Positions 8,170-15,710 of a DNA stretch of 64,000 nt are shown here, piece by piece. The stretch is from Pseudomonas sp. 5P_3.1_Bac2 (GTDB taxonomy: Bacteria > Pseudomonadota > Gammaproteobacteria > Pseudomonadales > Pseudomonadaceae): NCBI RefSeq assembly GCF_025465995.1, contig NZ_JANLNY010000004.1, positions 434,001-498,000 on the forward strand, read 5' to 3'. The notes beneath the pieces are model-generated. The model worked only from the letters and a program-made list of their open reading frames with translations. It was not told where the DNA came from and did no database searches. The position numbers were made by a program, and so were the translations under genes. Every line of letters starts with the position of its first letter. Positions within the stretch are counted from its first letter, which is position 1.

Positions 8170-10157
8170 TAGAACGCACTCCGGTAACGGGCGATGGTTT
8201 GCAGCACTTTACCCGGCACTTCAAAGCGGCGCCGGTTGATGATGATGCCATCCACTTTGCCAAACGCAGTGGTCAGGATCGACAGCGCATGCTCAACGGT
8301 CGGCACCGTGCTTTCCTGTGCTTCCACCACCAGTGCGATCAAGTCGGCGCCGCGCAGGCTGATAAAGGCATCACGGCTGCTCAGCAGCGCCGGGGCATCC
8401 AGCAACACCACCTCACCAGGCTGTGCTGGCGCGCCACCGACGCGCACTTTGACGTGGTTTTCTTCCAGCAGTTGGCGCAGTTGCTCGATGATAAAGCTCA
8501 CCCCTTCACCGTGGCGTGCCGAGGTCAAACCCAGGGTCAGGCCTTGCTGCTCAATGCGTGCATTGGGCAGCAAGCCGTACAGGCGGTAGATGCTGGCGGT
8601 AAAGGCGTTGCTGCTTTGCGCGGTGCTGTTGTTCAGCTCCGGCAGGGTGGTCCACAGCGGCAGGCCTAGTTTCTCTTCGACCAGGCCGCCATCGTGGATG
8701 CGCTGATCGAGCAGGTAGCACAGGTACACCACCAGCAGGCCCACGGCGATGCTGAAGGGCAGGGCCAACAGCAGCATCAACAGGGTTTTCGGGAAGATCC
8801 GCCCAGGGTTAAAGGTGGCTTCTTCGATCACCGAGATATTGCTGATCTGACTCTTATCCAGCTCACGGTCGATCCGCGATTTTTCCAGGCTGTCGACATA
8901 CAGCGCGTAGTTGCGCTCGGTGCTGCGCAGCTCACGCTGCAGGCGGGTCAGGGTCGGTTCAATTTCCAGGGCCTGGCGGCGCTGGTTTTCCAGTTCGCTC
9001 AGTTGTTTTTCTTGCTGTGCCAGTTGGCTGCGCAGGGCCGCGTTGTTGCTGGCTTCATCCAGCAGCACGCGCTGCAGATGCACCGACAGGGTGTTGGGCG
9101 CGCGGTCTTCCGAGCTTTGCACGGTGTCGCCTTCGTCATGCACCTTCTGCTCCAGCGACTTGATCGACGCATCCAAGGCCTTAACTGGCGGTGCTTCATC
9201 GGTGTAAGTGCGCAGCATGTCGGCACGTTCCAAACGCTTCTGGTTGAGCAGACGGCGTAGGTCTTGTTGTGCCGGGTTGAGAGCGATCTGGCGGACCGTC
9301 ACCACTTCCTTGGGCAGGCCTTGCAACTGCTGGCGAGTGACCGCCATGGCGCTGTCGGAGGACGCGATCTGGCGCACCGAGTTAAAGCGCTCGCCACGCA
9401 GGATGTTGATGCGCTCCGAGAGGTCTTGCAGACGGTCGTTAATGCTGGCCGCGCCGATCTGGTTAAGGTGCTTGAGGATCTGCTCCTTGTAGCTGTTGAT
9501 CTGCGCCGCGCTTTCCGCCGTTTGCGCCTCATAGAAGGTGTACAGGCTCTTGCGGCCCAAGGCTTGGGTGCGTTCTTCGAGGAAGATGTCGATCCAGACT
9601 TTAACCACTTCCTGGGCCACATCCGGTTCACCCCAGGTGAAGCTGATTTCCATCACGGTGGAGCCCGCGGCGTGGCTGACTTCGAACTTCTTTTCCAGGT
9701 CTTTGGCCAAGCGCTCCACGGCGGTGGTTTCTTCGATCACCCCGAGGGTTTCCAAGGTGATGCGGGCGCCGTCAATGACCGCGCCCAAGGCTTTTTTCAT
9801 GTACCACTTGCCGCGTTTCCACAGGCCGGACGGCGGTTGCTGATTAGCCAGGATTTCCAGATAGCGCTCGGCGACTTGGCGCACGATGGGGCGGCCGGTG
9901 AGCAGGCGTTCTTCATCGACAATCGGGTCGCGTTGGGTGCTGGGCATGACCAGCGCTTGGCGGTTGCTGATTTCAATCGGCAGGGTCGAGTCGCGCCCTG
10001 GCTTGACCAGCAGGCGCGCGTTGGATTCGTATTTGGCCGGCAGCAAGAAGGCGCCGAGCACGATAATCACCAGGGCGCTGAGCGCCGCCAGTTTGAATTC
10101 GCGCTTGAAGATAAACAGCAAGCGCAGCAGATCCCGTAAGGAACGAATTTCGATCAT
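8169..10157 (-). CDS. pslE: Wzz-type chain-length determinant / degenerate BY-kinase, PslE-like
   Basis: A 662-residue inner-membrane co-polymerase. It has a TM helix near residues 20-40, a Wzz domain, a long periplasmic coiled-coil region (about 190-420, rich in Leu/Gln/Glu heptads), a second TM near 445-470, and a C-terminal cytoplasmic nucleotide-kinase-like domain. In that last domain the place of the Walker A lysine reads TSARHGEGVSF, so the P-loop looks degenerate and no C-terminal tyrosine cluster is present. The protein probably controls polymer length and couples polymerisation to export with PslD. It lies 14 bases downstream of pslD. Length equals what I recall for P. aeruginosa PslE. 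Confidence 0.88.
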   Translation of the reverse strand: MIEIRSLRDLLRLLFIFKREFKLAALSALVIIVLGAFLLPAKYESNARLLVKPGRDSTLPIEISNRQALVMPSTQRDPIVDEERLLTGRPIVRQVAERYLEILANQQPPSGLWKRGKWYMKKALGAVIDGARITLETLGVIEETTAVERLAKDLEKKFEVSHAAGSTVMEISFTWGEPDVAQEVVKVWIDIFLEERTQALGRKSLYTFYEAQTAESAAQINSYKEQILKHLNQIGAASINDRLQDLSERINILRGERFNSVRQIASSDSAMAVTRQQLQGLPKEVVTVRQIALNPAQQDLRRLLNQKRLERADMLRTYTDEAPPVKALDASIKSLEQKVHDEGDTVQSSEDRAPNTLSVHLQRVLLDEASNNAALRSQLAQQEKQLSELENQRRQALEIEPTLTRLQRELRSTERNYALYVDSLEKSRIDRELDKSQISNISVIEEATFNPGRIFPKTLLMLLLALPFSIAVGLLVVYLCYLLDQRIHDGGLVEEKLGLPLWTTLPELNNSTAQSSNAFTASIYRLYGLLPNARIEQQGLTLGLTSARHGEGVSFIIEQLRQLLEENHVKVRVGGAPAQPGEVVLLDAPALLSSRDAFISLRGADLIALVVEAQESTVPTVEHALSILTTAFGKVDGIIINRRRFEVPGKVLQTIARYRSAF

Positions 10158-10171
10158 GTCAGGTTCGCTCC

Positions 10172-10942
10172 TCAGCGATCGTTGTTAATGGAGTAGCTCA
10201 GGCCAATGCCCATGGATTTAGAGAACGGCAGCAGTTGGTTGAGGTAGATATCGACCCCTTCGATGCGGTCGCCGACTGTCGACTTGGGTACAAAGATGAT
10301 GTCGCCGCGCTGCATGGCCACCACTTGGCGGCCTTCTGGGCCGGTATTCATCAGTTGGCTGAAGTCGAGGAAGTAGGCTTGGTAGCGGCCTTCGGTGTCC
10401 TCGCGCAGCAAGGCGACCTGGCTTGCATCGCCAACGGGCAAGATGCCGCCGGCACCGAGGATGGCCTGCTCCATGTTGTTCGCTGCCGGGATCGGCACGG
10501 CAGAGGGGTTACGCACCGCACCGCCGACAAACACCGTATTACCCGGCGCTTGGTTGATATTCACCGTGACCTGCGGCTCGCGGTAGATCGGCTTGAGCTT
10601 GCTGGTCAGCTCCTGGGCGATCTCTTGCGGCGTGCGGTGGGCCGCCTGCACGCGACCAATAAAGGGGTAGTAGATGCTGCCATCGTTGAGCACGGTGAAC
10701 AGCGTCAGCTCGTAGATGGTGCTGGCGTTGAACGCCGACAGGGTGGGCATCTCACCCGCATCACGGACGATGCGCAGCACATCACCGACTCGCACGCGCT
10801 CCAGTGCCGGCGGTAGCTTGGCGAGGTCTGCTAGGGCCTCCTTGCCAGCATTGACGGTGCTGTTGTTCGGCGCGGGAATGCGCGCCGGCGTATTACACGC
10901 AGCCAGCGCGAGCATGGCGAGCATGAGAAGGATGCGTTTCAT
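10172..10942 (-). CDS. pslD: Outer-membrane polysaccharide export lipoprotein, PslD-like
   Basis: A 256-residue Wza-family periplasmic/outer-membrane protein. The ATG at 10942 opens a lipoprotein signal peptide (MKRILLMLAMLALAACNTP, lipobox LAAC). An earlier ATG at 10975 overlaps pslC and would spoil the signal. The mature part has the poly-export domain (RVGDVLRIVRDAGEMPT..., about residues 50-145) followed by an SLBB-like segment (NTVFVGGAVRNPSAVPIPA, about 155-225). It lacks a visible C-terminal transmembrane helix of the classical Wza type. It should form the export conduit for Psl with PslE on the inner-membrane side. Confidence 0.88.
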   Translation of the reverse strand: MKRILLMLAMLALAACNTPARIPAPNNSTVNAGKEALADLAKLPPALERVRVGDVLRIVRDAGEMPTLSAFNASTIYELTLFTVLNDGSIYYPFIGRVQAAHRTPQEIAQELTSKLKPIYREPQVTVNINQAPGNTVFVGGAVRNPSAVPIPAANNMEQAILGAGGILPVGDASQVALLREDTEGRYQAYFLDFSQLMNTGPEGRQVVAMQRGDIIFVPKSTVGDRIEGVDIYLNQLLPFSKSMGIGLSYSINNDR

Positions 10943-10971
10943 CGGTGAGGACTTCCTGTAGGTCATGGTAT

Positions 10972-11883
10972 TCACTTCCAGTAGCCTGGAAACATGCTGA
11001 TGCGCCGCTTGAGGCTCACGGGCAGATGGTGCTCAAGGTGGCCCAAGCGATAGCCCAGCAACTTCAGGGCGCTGCGCACTAACACTTCGGGGACTCGGTG
11101 CAGCGCGCCGGCTTCGCGTAGCGCCTGAATTTCCGCCAGAACATAGCGTTTGCCTTCGCCGCCGGCGCTGCCAAAAGCTTGTCTGATCCATTGTTCGCGG
11201 CCATAGAACACGCCGATATCGAAGTAGCGGCGAAACTCTTCCAGCACGCGGTAATCGTGGGAGTGATAAACCTCGGCGCTGGCCGCGTAGCGCACGGCGT
11301 AGCCGCTTTGCAACAGGCGCGCGGCGACATAGGCGTCTTCACTGCCGATCACGTCCTCGGGAAAGCCACCGACGGCGTTTAACGCTTCACGCCGGTAAGC
11401 GGAGAAAGAGTCGGAGCTAAAACAGGTCTTAATCCCCAGCTCAGCGGCGTCGCGCAGACGTTTGCTGCGACTCTGCGGCGGATAGTTAAAACGCCGTGCC
11501 TGCGCACCTAGCAGACCGGCGCCGGGATGGGGCAACTGACGTCCATAAGCCACGCCGATATCGCCCTCGCTGCTCAGCTCGCTGAGCAGATTGGCGAAGC
11601 ATTCGGGATTGGCCGGGATGGCGTCCTGGGTCAGGTAAATCAATACCTCGGCGTCCACCTGCTGGCTGGCCCAACGGCGTGTCCCGCCGTGGTTAAAGGT
11701 GGCCGGGTCAATCACCACCACCTGCGCTCCGTACTCGCGCAAGCGCGCGGCGGTGTCGTCGCTGGAGCCGCTGTCGACCACCAGCAGCTGCTGCGGCTGA
11801 TGCGTTTGCGCAGCCAGGGCCGGCAGCAGCCGGTCGAGGTGCGTGGCGGCGTTGCGGGTGGGGATGACTAGGGCAAACCGCAT
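10972..11883 (-). CDS. pslC: Glycosyltransferase family 2, PslC-like
   Basis: A 303-residue GT-A glycosyltransferase. The N-terminal strand FALVIPTRNAATHLDRLLPAL and the nucleotide-binding VDSGSSDDT (about residues 36-44) are typical GT2 motifs; ED in SEDAYVAARL near residue 180 would be the catalytic base region. It resembles rhamnosyl or mannosyl transferases of polysaccharide loci. The start codon shares one base with the pslB stop (TAATG), so translation is probably coupled. It is expected to act in the cytoplasm on the lipid-linked repeat. Donor specificity is not evident. Confidence 0.87.
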   Translation of the reverse strand: MRFALVIPTRNAATHLDRLLPALAAQTHQPQQLLVVDSGSSDDTAARLREYGAQVVVIDPATFNHGGTRRWASQQVDAEVLIYLTQDAIPANPECFANLLSELSSEGDIGVAYGRQLPHPGAGLLGAQARRFNYPPQSRSKRLRDAAELGIKTCFSSDSFSAYRREALNAVGGFPEDVIGSEDAYVAARLLQSGYAVRYAASAEVYHSHDYRVLEEFRRYFDIGVFYGREQWIRQAFGSAGGEGKRYVLAEIQALREAGALHRVPEVLVRSALKLLGYRLGHLEHHLPVSLKRRISMFPGYWK

Positions 11884-13346
11884 TATTGCGGCTGCTCGCT
11901 AGCAGCCGGAGCGCGGCCGTAAATATCATCGAAACGCACGATGTCGTCCTCGCCCAGGTACTCGCCACTCTGCACCTCAATCATCACCAGATCGATCACC
12001 CCGGGGTTGCTCAGGCGGTGGCTGTGGCCGGCCGGGATGTAGGTGGACTCATTGGTGTTGAGCAGGAACTCGCGATCACCATTGGTGACCAGCGCCATGC
12101 CGCTGACCACGATCCAGTGCTCGCTGCGGTGATGATGCATTTGCAGCGACAGCGAGGCCTGTGGACGGACTAGGATGCGTTTGATCTTAAAGCGGCGGTC
12201 TTCTTCCAGCACCGTGTAGATGCCCCACGGCCGGTTAACCGAGCGGTGCAGGCGATAGGCATCGTGGCCGCTGCTTTTCAGTTGCTGGGCGATGTATTTG
12301 ACGTCCTGGCTGCTGGCCGCATCGGCGATCAGCAGGGCGTCGGGGGTGTCGACGATGATCAGGTCGTGCACGCCCACGGCGCCGACTAAACGCTGGGGTG
12401 AGTCGATATAGCAGTTGCTGACGTTATGCAGCACGCTTTGGCCGCGAATTTGATTTCCGTCGTCGTCGCTCGGCACCAGCTCACGCATGGCCTGCCAGGA
12501 GCCGATGTCGCTCCAGCCGATGCTGCACGGCACCACCGCGACTTTATCGGAGGGCTCAAACAGCGCGTAGTCGATGGAAATATCCGGCGCTTGGGCGAAG
12601 TCTTCCAGGGCCAGTTCGCTCTGACGGCCTTGTTGGTTTTCCAGGCTGCTGCCGTTGGCCAGCGCTGCGCGGGCAGCGGCCAATACTAGCGGCGCATGGC
12701 GCTCAAGTTCGCTCAGCACGGTGCCGGCTTGCAGGCAGAACATGCCGGCATTCCACAGATAGTTGCCGCTGGCCAGATAGCTTTGTGCGGTGGCCAAATC
12801 GGGTTTTTCGACAAAGCGCGCGACCTTAAAGCCAGGGCCCACGGCGGCACCTTGTTCGATATAGCCAAAGCCGGTTTCTGGATGCTCCGGAGTGATGCCG
12901 AAGGTCACCAGATAGCCTTGTGCGGCCAAGGTGCGGGCGTGCTGCACGGCTTGGGCAAAGGCGGCTTCGTCTTTGATCAGATGATCTGCCGGTAGCACCA
13001 GCAATTGCGTCTCATCGCCCAAATGTTGTTGCACATGCAGCGCGGCCACGGCGATGGCGGCCGCCGTGTTGCGTCCCACCGGCTCCAGGAGCAGGTCGGT
13101 AGCCAGGCCCGTGCTGTTGACGGCGCGGTAGTCGTCCAGGGTGCGAAACAACAGATCGCGGTTGGTCACCGTCAGTACGCGCTGAATGCTGCTTAATCCC
13201 GCCACCCGTAAGAACGTCTTTTGCAGCAGGCTTTGCCCGTCGGCCAGACGCATAAAGGGCTTCGGCGCGCTTTCCCGAGAGACGGGCCACAGGCGACTGC
13301 CCGAACCTCCGGAAATGATGCAGGGGATCAGCGGGGCGGCGTTCAT
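11883..13346 (-). CDS. pslB: Bifunctional mannose-1-phosphate guanylyltransferase / mannose-6-phosphate isomerase, PslB-like
   Basis: A 487-residue cytoplasmic enzyme that supplies GDP-mannose. The N-terminal nucleotidyltransferase domain (1-290) begins with the pyrophosphorylase signature ISGGSGSRLWPVSRE and contains the FVEKP motif near residue 180. The C-terminal cupin domain (about 350-480) is the type II phosphomannose isomerase part with MHHHRSEHWIVVSG and its metal-binding histidines. The start is ATG 13346, which overlaps the pslA stop by one base (TGATG); a longer reading frame upstream lies inside pslA and is not credible as the start. It is an AlgA/WbpW paralogue dedicated to this operon by position. 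Confidence 0.92.
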   Translation of the reverse strand: MNAAPLIPCIISGGSGSRLWPVSRESAPKPFMRLADGQSLLQKTFLRVAGLSSIQRVLTVTNRDLLFRTLDDYRAVNSTGLATDLLLEPVGRNTAAAIAVAALHVQQHLGDETQLLVLPADHLIKDEAAFAQAVQHARTLAAQGYLVTFGITPEHPETGFGYIEQGAAVGPGFKVARFVEKPDLATAQSYLASGNYLWNAGMFCLQAGTVLSELERHAPLVLAAARAALANGSSLENQQGRQSELALEDFAQAPDISIDYALFEPSDKVAVVPCSIGWSDIGSWQAMRELVPSDDDGNQIRGQSVLHNVSNCYIDSPQRLVGAVGVHDLIIVDTPDALLIADAASSQDVKYIAQQLKSSGHDAYRLHRSVNRPWGIYTVLEEDRRFKIKRILVRPQASLSLQMHHHRSEHWIVVSGMALVTNGDREFLLNTNESTYIPAGHSHRLSNPGVIDLVMIEVQSGEYLGEDDIVRFDDIYGRAPAASEQPQ

Positions 13347-14782
13347 CAATACACTTCCTTGCTCATGAGGACGGCGGGAATGGTGCGGAACAAAATGTAC
13401 AGGTCGAACCACACCGACCACTTGGCGATGTACTCGAGGTCAAATTCCACACGTTTATTAATCTTGTCCAGGGTGTCGGTTTCGCCCCGGTAACCATTGA
13501 TCTGCGCCCAGCCGGTGATCCCAGGCTTGACCCGGTGCCGCGAGCTGTAATGGCTGACTGCTTCTTCAAAGGGTATCCCCGCCGCCTTGGTGGCCGTGGC
13601 ATGGGGCCGTGGGCCAACCATCGACATGCTGCCCAGGAGCACGTTAAACAGCTGCGGCAGCTCATCCAGACTGGTCTTACGGATAAACCGGCCAACCCGG
13701 GTGATGCGGTCGTCATCGCGGGTGGTCTGGCGTTCGGCATTGGCATCGGCACGGTGGGTGTACATCGAGCGGAACTTGAACACCCAGATCAGCCGGTTGT
13801 TATAACCATAGCGCTTCTGCCGGAAGATCACCGGGCCGCGGGAGTCCAGCTTGATCGCCAGGGCGATCAACAGCATGAGCGGGGCGCTGAGCAGCACCGC
13901 CAGGCTGGCCAGGACCAAGTCCTCGCAGCGCTTGATAAACGGCGACCAACCGCGCAATGGCAGCTCCGAGGCGTTGAACATGGGGATGCCGGAGACATCG
14001 ACAATGCGGTTGTGGGCGTGGCGGAAGGCGGCCATGTCGGGCACCAGCAGCACGTTCACTGGCAATTGGCGCAGGTGATCAACGATGGCACCAATGCGGC
14101 CATCGGCAAACCAGGGGAGGGCGACTAAGACCTGGCCGACTTTCTCCTGCCGGATCAACTGTTCCAGATACTGGGTATCGCCCAGCAGGGGCAGCGAGTT
14201 GAAGGCATCGGGCACGCGCTCGGAACGATCATCGATAAAGCCGATCAGGCCGCAGCGAATGTCTTGGTTACGCATCAGGTATTCAGCTAAGTGCCGGCCG
14301 CTTTCAGTAAAACCGAGAATTACCGTGCGCTGTAGATATAAGCCGCGAGTTACCCACTTGCGGTAAATACGCAGGAGCAATAAACGCTGCAAACAGAACA
14401 GGATAAAACTGCTGGCGTACCAGAACAGCACCCAACGCCGGCTCAAATAGGGGAACAAACCCAAGCCTTGATACATGAACAGCAGCAAGCAAAAGGCTGA
14501 AGTCCAGGCGAAGAACATCATGCGAAATCGCAGGCGGTTGCTCAGAATATCGTCGCTATAGACATCCAGCGCCTGGAACATGATGACCGTCAAAATGCCG
14601 AAAAACACCAGTAAGCCCAGCATGTTTTGGCGCAGTTCAGTAGGCACTAAGCCAGGGTAGTAGAGTAAGAACAGCGCCGGCGCAATGGCGGTCAGGCCAT
14701 GAATCAGTTTAAAGATGACTAGGAAATATTCGTAAAAACCTGCTTGTCCTAAAGACAGGCGGTCAAGCCATTTCGAATGCAT
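13346..14782 (-). CDS. pslA: Undecaprenyl-phosphate sugar-1-phosphate transferase, PslA-like
   Basis: A 478-residue polyprenyl glycosylphosphotransferase that starts Psl repeat synthesis on undecaprenyl phosphate. The N-terminal half has about four TM helices plus a Rossmann-like CoA-binding-fold region (around 145-240). After a fifth hydrophobic segment, the C-terminal bacterial sugar transferase domain (about 275-478) carries VFKFRSMYT, RKTSLDELPQLFNVL and SMVGPRP, and ends with KPGITGWAQING. I choose ATG 14782; an in-frame TTG at 14809 has no better ribosome site. It is the first gene of the psl operon and lies downstream of the promoter at 14854-14905. Confidence 0.92.
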   Translation of the reverse strand: MHSKWLDRLSLGQAGFYEYFLVIFKLIHGLTAIAPALFLLYYPGLVPTELRQNMLGLLVFFGILTVIMFQALDVYSDDILSNRLRFRMMFFAWTSAFCLLLFMYQGLGLFPYLSRRWVLFWYASSFILFCLQRLLLLRIYRKWVTRGLYLQRTVILGFTESGRHLAEYLMRNQDIRCGLIGFIDDRSERVPDAFNSLPLLGDTQYLEQLIRQEKVGQVLVALPWFADGRIGAIVDHLRQLPVNVLLVPDMAAFRHAHNRIVDVSGIPMFNASELPLRGWSPFIKRCEDLVLASLAVLLSAPLMLLIALAIKLDSRGPVIFRQKRYGYNNRLIWVFKFRSMYTHRADANAERQTTRDDDRITRVGRFIRKTSLDELPQLFNVLLGSMSMVGPRPHATATKAAGIPFEEAVSHYSSRHRVKPGITGWAQINGYRGETDTLDKINKRVEFDLEYIAKWSVWFDLYILFRTIPAVLMSKEVY

Positions 14783-14853
14783 GTCGTCCGTTCTGCCCAA
14801 AGTGGGCAACCCATTAAGTGGTAGGGAATAAAGTTAAAGTGGCAGAGCGTTTT

Positions 14854-14905
14854 GTCAATTTACTGACTTTTATAGCGTAATGCACGATTTTGTCATTTTA
14901 TTGTC
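14854..14905 (-). promoter_or_regulatory. psl operon promoter with two FleQ-type boxes
   Basis: Reading the minus strand, ATGACA (14896-14891) and TATAAA (14874-14869) form a sigma70-like -35/-10 pair with a 16-base spacer. The first box, GTCAGTAAATTGAC at 14867-14854, fits the published FleQ consensus GTCaNTAAAtTGAC at every position and lies at the predicted transcription start. A second, weaker box, GACAATAAAATGAC at 14905-14892, overlaps the -35. FleQ is the c-di-GMP-responsive regulator of pel and psl in P. aeruginosa. The leader to the pslA ATG would be about 80 bases. The promoter call is inference from motif match and spacing. Confidence 0.7.
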
Positions 14906-15236
14906 GATTTGTGTGACCAATTCCAAAGGGTTGAAGCATAGTCGAGGTTTTGGAGGGTGGTTTCGGTTGTTTTTTGTTCGACTTGTGCTTTGCTGAATTG
15001 TTTGATTTTTTAAACAGCTGCCTCCCATCAGTGCCGTCTACGGCCTGAGGCGGCTGAGTTTTCGCCCCGAGTCAGCCATTGGCATGCTCTTGCGCAAGGG
15101 CTAAAAACGTACCGGGCTGGGCTGGCAGCGGCCGAATGCAGGCGTGGCCTAGGCTCATGTGCTGGGCAGCGGCTGGGGAGGCGGCATCGGCAGGTGCAGG
15201 TGCGCAGGGCGCGCACCTGGGGGCTAAACGCTGGGC
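14906..15236. other. Intergenic region upstream of the psl promoter
   Basis: About 330 bases between the psl promoter and the hypothetical gene at 15237. The psl-proximal part (to about 15015) is AT-rich and could hold further regulator sites. The distal part is GC-rich and contains only short unconvincing reading frames without a ribosome site. No RNA gene was recognised. Confidence 0.5.
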
Positions 15237-15647
15237 TTAGTGAGTGCTGCCTTGAGTTGGCATGGCGAGCAGTTGTTTCTCTTGCTGCCAATCAAACGGC
15301 TCGCCGTTTTCTTCGGCCTGATAGCGGCGCTCGTCGAGGCTTTGGTACAGATCGATTTCCTCGTCGGGCATGTAATGCAGGCAGTCGCCACCGAAGAACC
15401 ACAGCAGGTCGCGGGGCACCAAGTGGGCGATTTGCGGGTAGCGGTGGAAGATCTGGCTGATCAGGTCCTGGCCTAGGTACAGGCTGGATTCCGGGTCGTT
15501 GGGCAGTTCATTGAGCAGCTCGTCATAGCGCTCGAGGTACAGGGCATGGCTGTCATCGAGGATCTGCTCAGCTTCGCCCAAGGCCACCAGAATGGTGCGC
15601 AGGTGTTGCAGCAGGGCGAGGTGGTGGGCGAGGTGATCGTAGGCCAT
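15237..15647 (-). CDS. Conserved Pseudomonas hypothetical protein (PA2817-like)
   Basis: A 136-residue acidic soluble protein without signal or TM segment, starting at ATG 15647 with AGGA eight bases upstream. It is largely alpha-helical and leucine-rich at the N-terminus (LAHHLALLQHLRTILVALGEAEQIL) and contains a conserved-looking segment HLVPRDLLWFFGGDCLHYMPDEEI. I recall a small family of such proteins next to an acyl-CoA dehydrogenase in Pseudomonas (PA2817 or PA2816 type), consistent with fadE 63 bases upstream on the same strand. No biochemical function is known to me. A role linked to fatty-acid oxidation is only suggested by the neighbour. Confidence 0.75.
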   Translation of the reverse strand: MAYDHLAHHLALLQHLRTILVALGEAEQILDDSHALYLERYDELLNELPNDPESSLYLGQDLISQIFHRYPQIAHLVPRDLLWFFGGDCLHYMPDEEIDLYQSLDERRYQAEENGEPFDWQQEKQLLAMPTQGSTH

Positions 15648-15710
15648 TGGGCAAATCCTGTAGGTAAAACGGGCGCGCCAGTATAAGCCTCGCGTCGCCC
15701 GCTGTCCCGT

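Noticed and set aside
9264..10139. A 291-codon open frame antisense to pslE
   Set aside because: Shadow of a well-supported gene; product rich in His, Gln and Ala without any domain.
15028..15291. An 87-codon frame between psl and the hypothetical gene at 15237
   Set aside because: Arg/Ser/Cys-rich translation, no ribosome site and overlap with the better-supported gene at 15237-15647.
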